Below the pieces are notes generated by a model. It did not search any database, was not told the DNA's origin, and was given only the letters and a program-made list of their open reading frames with translations. Positions 6,679 through 10,294 of a stretch of 10,294 nucleotides of DNA are shown piece after piece. This stretch comes from Kiritimatiellia bacterium (GTDB lineage: Bacteria; Verrucomicrobiota; Kiritimatiellia; RFP12; UBA1067). A program made the position numbers and the translations under genes. Position 1 is the stretch's first letter, and every line of letters begins with the position of its first letter. Location of the stretch: the NCBI GenBank assembly GCA_017648225.1, contig JAGCJE010000203.1, positions 1 through 10,294 of the forward strand, given 5' to 3'.

Positions 6679-6707
6679 ATGATATCAAAAAAGTTCCAGT
6701 CGTTCAA
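6679..6707 (-). promoter_or_regulatory. Promoter candidate for the GH43 gene
   Basis: On the minus strand TTGAAC (6702-6707) stands 17 bases before TATCAT (6679-6684), which is preceded by TG-N (TGATATCAT, an extended -10 with one mismatch). Transcription would start near 6672, leaving a leader of about 40 bases. The -10 region overlaps the palindrome TGATATCA, so a divergent plus-strand promoter could compete for it. Confidence 0.5.
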
Positions 6708-6729
6708 ATCTGCAGGAAAGGAAAAAGAA

Positions 6730-6807
6730 ATGGCCACAGCTGGAAAATTCCATATCAATCTGGCACTTTATATTCGCACATTGTTTTGCTATAATTTTCA
6801 ACAATAG
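6730..6807 (+). CDS. Possible 25-codon upstream ORF coupled to the next gene
   Basis: ATG at 6730 is preceded by AGGAAAGG (6714-6721) with 8 bases of spacing, one of the better binding sites in the window. The frame runs 25 codons (start MATAGKFHIN, end CYNFQQ) and stops at TAG 6805-6807, whose last base is the first base of the GTG start of the membrane-protein gene (TAGTG). That gene has no binding site of its own, so the short ORF could deliver ribosomes to it by termination-reinitiation. The peptide is mildly hydrophobic in the middle and matches nothing I recognise. It is short enough to be chance, and the extended -10 at 6787-6795 lies inside it and offers a competing explanation. Confidence 0.35.
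   Translation: MATAGKFHINLALYIRTLFCYNFQQ
6787..6795 (+). promoter_or_regulatory. Extended -10 promoter just before the GTG start at 6807
   Basis: TGCTATAAT is a perfect extended -10 element. TTTATA at 6767-6772 is a 4-of-6 match to a -35 box, 17 bases upstream. Transcription would start near 6802, leaving about 5 bases before GTG 6807, effectively a leaderless mRNA. Confidence 0.5.
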
Positions 6808-7535
6808 TGAAGTATCAATATTTCTATCAAACGAGTAAAAATGAGAACAGGGACGGCTTTGTCAACGCGAAGAACCGTGCCGAGGCTTATGCTTTGCTTC
6901 GCAAGCAGGGTATACGTCCGTACCGTTTATTAGGCGACGATCCTGTAAATTGGCAGCCTTGGGCTGTCGGTGCGGCGTTTTTTTTGCTCGTCTCGGCCTT
7001 CGTCGGGTATGTGTTCTGGGGACCGCAGAACGAGGTTCTCGCCGTTGAGGCGGTTCGTAGACAGCAGCTCTACGGAGATAAGGATATTTTACTTAAAGGG
7101 CTTGAAACGAGTTGGAAGGATGTTCTGCCGACCAACCTTGACTGCTATCTCGCAGCGTACGCCCAGCCGGGATGGATAGCGTTGCCGCCTGATTTTACGC
7201 CAGCGGAGAAATCCCGCTTCAAGGACGATCTGTCCGTCCAGATAGAGGTCGACCCCGCCGACCCGGAGATTGTCGCTCTTCTCAAACGCATTATAATTTC
7301 CATGCGACAGGAGATGAAGGCGTATCTCGATAAAGGCGGCGACATCGACGGGTACCTAACGCTTTTGGAAGAACGTCAGGACCGCGAAATAGAGGCGCGA
7401 AGGAAGGCGCGTGAGACGGTTAGGGCCGCGGAGAAGGATAAGCGCCATCAGGTGCTGATGAATCAGAATTATCTGTTGAGTGAGCAGGGTATTGCGGAAT
7501 TGGAATTGGATGAGGTTAAAAGTCCTGAGGATTGA
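6807..7535 (+). CDS. Inner-membrane protein with T2SF-like N-terminal motif
   Basis: I do not recognise a named family for the whole 242-residue protein. Residues 1-42 (KYQYFYQT, then AKNRAEAYALLRKQGIRPYRL) resemble the short N-terminal motif of GspF/PilC-type secretion platform proteins, where a Y-x-Y strand is followed by A-x-s-x-x-E-A-x-x-x-L-x-x-q-G-I-x-P. A single membrane helix follows at about 52-71. Residues 72-180 are a soluble, acidic, mostly helical region, and 185-220 is a highly charged helix rich in Arg, Glu and Lys, a possible coiled coil. None of the GspF membrane helices is present, so it is not a full platform protein. GTG 6807 is the only usable start: TAA at 6792-6794 blocks the frame upstream, and starting later would cut the N-terminal motif. 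No Shine-Dalgarno is visible. It lies 58 bases before the DUF4091 gene. Confidence 0.65.
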   Translation: MKYQYFYQTSKNENRDGFVNAKNRAEAYALLRKQGIRPYRLLGDDPVNWQPWAVGAAFFLLVSAFVGYVFWGPQNEVLAVEAVRRQQLYGDKDILLKGLETSWKDVLPTNLDCYLAAYAQPGWIALPPDFTPAEKSRFKDDLSVQIEVDPADPEIVALLKRIIISMRQEMKAYLDKGGDIDGYLTLLEERQDREIEARRKARETVRAAEKDKRHQVLMNQNYLLSEQGIAELELDEVKSPED

Positions 7536-7558
7536 ATTTATAGACAACGAATGAACGT

Positions 7559-7573
7559 ACCGGAAATTCCGGT
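7559..7573. promoter_or_regulatory. 15-bp palindrome before the DUF4091 gene, operator-like
   Basis: ACCGGAA-A-TTCCGGT has perfect 7-bp arms around a single base. No T-run follows, and a one-base loop would not fold well, so a dimeric regulator binding site is more likely than a terminator. It lies 20 bases before the ATG at 7594 and just upstream of that gene's GGAG site (7582-7585). A related TGGAAAATTCCA occurs at 6741-6752 in the divergent intergenic region, with a different centre. Confidence 0.4.
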
Positions 7574-7593
7574 GTAATAACGGAGAAAAGTAA

Positions 7594-9309
7594 ATGACGA
7601 TAAAAACGATGATGGCGGCGATGGCGGTAATGCTCGCGTCGATCGCTTCCGCTAAAGTTACGTGGTATGCCGTCGATCCGATGAGCGAAGTGCCCTATAT
7701 GCCCGATAGTGCCCCTAAAGACGGGATTAAAGGTGATGATATGTTCATCCTTGCGGCTAAGGGCGAGTATGAGCCGTGTTCCTTCGTTCTTACCTCCGAT
7801 GTTGATGTTAAGAAGGTTCGCTTTACGCTCGGCGATCTTAAAAACGAGAAGGGCGATGTACTTCCTAAATCGGCTTTAGATCTTAAAACAGTAAAGGTCT
7901 GGTATCAGGCCGGCAACGCCTGGACGAGCTACTTCGCCGATCCCAAACTTAAGCTTTGCCCTGAACTTCTCCTTAACGACGAGGATTTGGTCAAGGCGGA
8001 CGAAGTTAAAAAGTGCAACTACGCCCGAATCGAGGAGACTAAGGGTAAGTACACATATCGCTGGCTTAACGCCCCGAGTGCGCTCGATCGCCGCAACGAG
8101 GATATCTCGGGCTCGCGCTTGGACGATTCGTTCCAGTCGATGAAGCCTAATTTCAAGGACGCCGATACCCATCAGGGCGCCAAGCTCGAGAAGGGTCGCT
8201 TTAAGCAGTTTTTCTTAACGGCTAAGATCGACAAGAATCAGGCCGCAGGTCTCTATAAGGGCGAAATAGCGCTTTCAACCGGCGAAAAGATTCCTCTTAA
8301 GGTTAGAGTCCTTGATTTTGAACTTCCTTCTCCTAAATGCTACTTCGATGAGAATAAGGATTATCTTACCTTCTTCTGCGAATATGTCGGCTTGGAGTGG
8401 GTTTTAAAGTCTAACGGCGGCGATTATGAGCTCGGTAAAAAGCAACTCGAGGCCATTCTTGCCAATTTCGCCCGCCACGGTCATGTGACGCCGACTTTTA
8501 ACAACAATCTCGGTCTTATGGAGCTCGGCAAGCGTGCTGGTCTTGATTATACAAAGCCGCTGATCAGCGGAAATATGCTTCTCAGTGAAAAGGCCCAGAT
8601 GCGTCATCACGCGAAGCTGTCCAAGAAGCGCCTGGATAAGCAGCTCGGCGAAAAGACGATCAAGTTTATGACCTGGGGCGATGAATACGGGTTGGCCACG
8701 TTGCGCGGTATTCGCGATATGGTTAAGATTTACCATGAAGAAGGCTTCTACTTCCCTGTAAACTCTCATAGCGGATATTGCGCAGGCGGTTATCTCGCTG
8801 ATCTCTGGTGGCCTTCTTTTGCTCCTACGGCTGCCACGAGCCCGCTGACTTTTAAGTTCAATCAGCTCGGCGGCGACGGGTATTTCGGTTGGTACGCCAG
8901 TCAGCACGTCGGCGTCGAGAATCCCGCCTTTACCCGCAGGCAGTACGGCTATGGCGCTTATCGCGCGGGTTTCAGCTGCAACTACAACTACGCGCACCAC
9001 CTTCAGGGATGGAACGATATTCGTCCTGAACTCTACCGTCCTATGATGTTCGTCTACGGTTGCGGCTCCGGATGCATCGATACTCTTTCGTGGGAAGGTT
9101 TCCGCGAAGGTTTGGACGATATCAGATATGCGACCAAGCTTCTTCAGCTTGCTAAGCCTTTGTCGCGCTCCTCCAACGTTGACGCGCGCTATACGGCCAG
9201 AAAGGCTCTTAAGCTTCTCGCTGACACTGACGGTGACGATATGGATTTGACAACGCTTAGGTTAGAGATGATTTCGTATATCGAAAAACTCGCCAAGTTC
9301 TCTAAATAA
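7594..9309 (+). CDS. Secreted DUF4091 / GH123-like protein
   Basis: The 571-residue product has a signal peptide (hydrophobic segment 6-19, cleavage after ASA, residue 20). An N-terminal beta-sandwich-like part (about 21-245) begins WYAVDPMSEVPY and includes the EYEPCSFVL motif typical of DUF4091 proteins. The C-terminal half looks like a TIM-barrel: an adjacent acidic pair Asp363-Glu364 in TWGDEYG is placed like the catalytic Asp-Glu pair of GH123 beta-N-acetylgalactosaminidases, and the end SWEGFREGLDDIRY (499-512) is the signature end of DUF4091. Glycosidase activity is inferred from the family and not shown; the substrate is unknown. GGAG at 7582-7585, 8 bases before the ATG, supports the start. 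It is followed 23 bases later by a lipoprotein gene, and the GH43 gene lies on the other side of the divergent region, so a role in extracellular glycan breakdown is likely. Confidence 0.82.
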   Translation: MTIKTMMAAMAVMLASIASAKVTWYAVDPMSEVPYMPDSAPKDGIKGDDMFILAAKGEYEPCSFVLTSDVDVKKVRFTLGDLKNEKGDVLPKSALDLKTVKVWYQAGNAWTSYFADPKLKLCPELLLNDEDLVKADEVKKCNYARIEETKGKYTYRWLNAPSALDRRNEDISGSRLDDSFQSMKPNFKDADTHQGAKLEKGRFKQFFLTAKIDKNQAAGLYKGEIALSTGEKIPLKVRVLDFELPSPKCYFDENKDYLTFFCEYVGLEWVLKSNGGDYELGKKQLEAILANFARHGHVTPTFNNNLGLMELGKRAGLDYTKPLISGNMLLSEKAQMRHHAKLSKKRLDKQLGEKTIKFMTWGDEYGLATLRGIRDMVKIYHEEGFYFPVNSHSGYCAGGYLADLWWPSFAPTAATSPLTFKFNQLGGDGYFGWYASQHVGVENPAFTRRQYGYGAYRAGFSCNYNYAHHLQGWNDIRPELYRPMMFVYGCGSGCIDTLSWEGFREGLDDIRYATKLLQLAKPLSRSSNVDARYTARKALKLLADTDGDDMDLTTLRLEMISYIEKLAKFSK

Positions 9310-9332
9310 TGATTTGTAAAAGGAGTTTTGAG

Positions 9333-10294
9333 ATGAAAAAACTTGTTCCGTTTTGTATTTCCGCTGCCTTCATCGCTGGCTGCTCTTTAATTCAGTCGCC
9401 GTCGTCTGATGTCGATTCAAAGACGGTTGCACCGGCTAAAAGCGCCGCGAACGCGGCTTCAAAGCCCGCAGCCAAAGCTAAGGCCCCTACCATTTATGAC
9501 ATAATGAAGGCTGAGGTCGGCAACTACAGCTGGCCTACGATACCGTATGTTGAATTGATCGCCAAGCTTGACAAACTTCGCGAGCGTCCCGACATTGCCG
9601 CAAACGCCAGCTTCTGTGCGGTTATTGATCAACATATCGTAAAGGCCTGTAAGCGCTCGCCTTGGCAGAAACTTAAACTTTGGGATCCTAATCTCCGTCA
9701 TGAGATTCCCAAGTACGCCTATCGCAACCTTTATAACGTAAAAGGCGTAACTCAAGCCCAGAAGGTTGAATTCGTGTGGGCATTGGTCGAGTATTACGCC
9801 GGCGAGGAGAAGTGGTTCGAGGCCGAGCAGGTTGTTCGTGACGCCGTCGCATCGGTCGTGGACGCAGATCCCAAGCGCCGCGCAAGAACCCAATGGAGTT
9901 TCAAGGTTTATCTCATCAGCCTTGCAAAATGGCGCTTCAACTATGCCGAGGCTTGGAAACTTTTGGACGAGTATTCCAAGGTTGACCCCCGCGCGGCCGC
10001 AAAAATCGCCACGACCCTTTCTCAAGAGGAAACCGGTGGGCCTGATAAAGCCGTTAAGTTCTGGCGTAACGCCGATGATCTTTACGGCGAGATTATGTCG
10101 TATTACGGAACCAATCCGAACTGCAAAAAGCCTGCTGATCTGGCCGATCGCGCGTACGCGTTTGTAACGAATGCCGCGAATAACGCCGGTCGAAGGATTG
10201 AAATATGCTGCATGCTTTACAACTATGATAATTCTGAGCGTTCGCGTAATGCGCGCAAGTCCCTTAAGGGAATTAACATGGCTAAGATGCCGCG
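9333..10294 (+). CDS. Lipoprotein of unknown function, cut by the window end
   Basis: The reading frame opens at ATG 9333 and runs without a stop to the last base, giving 320 residues so far. AAAGGAG at 9318-9324, 8 bases upstream, is a strong binding site. The N-terminus MKKLVPFCISAAFIAGCS has a lipobox (IAGC) with Cys17 as the lipidated residue, followed by a Ser/Ala/Lys/Pro-rich linker (about 19-52) that would hold the folded part away from the membrane. From about residue 53 the protein is Trp/Tyr-rich and alpha-helical in composition, with segments such as FVWALVEYYAGEEKWFEAEQVVRDA and FNYAEAWKLLDEYSKVDP that look like TPR-type helix pairs; this is tentative. Eight-residue gaps and no terminator after the DUF4091 gene point to co-transcription. 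No catalytic motif was recognised. Confidence 0.72.
   Translation, partial: MKKLVPFCISAAFIAGCSLIQSPSSDVDSKTVAPAKSAANAASKPAAKAKAPTIYDIMKAEVGNYSWPTIPYVELIAKLDKLRERPDIAANASFCAVIDQHIVKACKRSPWQKLKLWDPNLRHEIPKYAYRNLYNVKGVTQAQKVEFVWALVEYYAGEEKWFEAEQVVRDAVASVVDADPKRRARTQWSFKVYLISLAKWRFNYAEAWKLLDEYSKVDPRAAAKIATTLSQEETGGPDKAVKFWRNADDLYGEIMSYYGTNPNCKKPADLADRAYAFVTNAANNAGRRIEICCMLYNYDNSERSRNARKSLKGINMAKMP

Noticed and set aside
6761..6790. TGGCAC followed by TTGCT, resembling a sigma-54 promoter
   Set aside because: The GG to GC distance is about 26 bases, whereas sigma-54 promoters need about 10.
9459..10025. A 188-codon open frame on the minus strand near the right end
   Set aside because: It is antisense to the lipoprotein gene, which has a strong binding site, a lipobox and an uninterrupted frame to the window end.

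Overview
The window is about 52% GC by eye, with closely spaced bacterial genes, Sec signal peptides, a lipoprotein and a repeat protein that looks like an outer-membrane surface protein, so the source is a Gram-negative-type bacterium. A LA_2272-type surface-repeat protein, a DUF4091/GH123-like secreted protein and a GH43 enzyme together suggest a glycan-degrading member of the PVC group (Kiritimatiellota, Lentisphaerota or Verrucomicrobiota), possibly from a gut or sediment. That placement is inference from gene content. No rRNA, tRNA, CRISPR array, insertion sequence or phage gene was seen.

Layout. Bases 1-260 are an AT-rich leader with a GC-rich 16-bp palindrome, a 13-bp direct repeat (12/13) flanking it, and two inverted repeats. 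Bases 261-5592 hold six co-directional genes with short gaps: a surface-repeat protein, fabD (malonyl-CoA:ACP transacylase), tatA (Tat translocase), a compact uvrC (nucleotide excision repair), a coiled-coil plus NYN/YacP-like putative RNase, and a ClC-type anion transporter. The block ends at a strong hairpin (5602-5632) shared with the converging GH43 gene, which is on the minus strand (5667-6629). After a 177-bp divergent intergenic region come a possible 25-codon ORF (6730-6807), a membrane protein with a T2SF-like N-terminus (6807-7535), a secreted DUF4091 protein (7594-9309) and a lipoprotein cut by the window edge (9333 onward).

How the genes fit together. The left block mixes housekeeping functions (lipid synthesis, export, DNA repair, putative RNA cleavage, ion transport) and looks like one transcription unit, with a possible internal promoter directly before the ClC gene. 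The right half looks like a small cell-envelope and glycan-processing locus: two exported carbohydrate-active-type proteins, one lipoprotein and one inner-membrane protein, transcribed divergently around 6630-6806.

I see no obvious new defence or mobile system. The points most worth a second look are: a UvrC that keeps every catalytic residue but lacks about 110 residues between the UVR motif and the second nuclease domain; a short ORF whose stop overlaps, by one base, the GTG start of a gene with no Shine-Dalgarno; two TGnTATAAT elements placed almost on start codons that lack ribosome binding sites; and the repeat structure in the first 130 bases.
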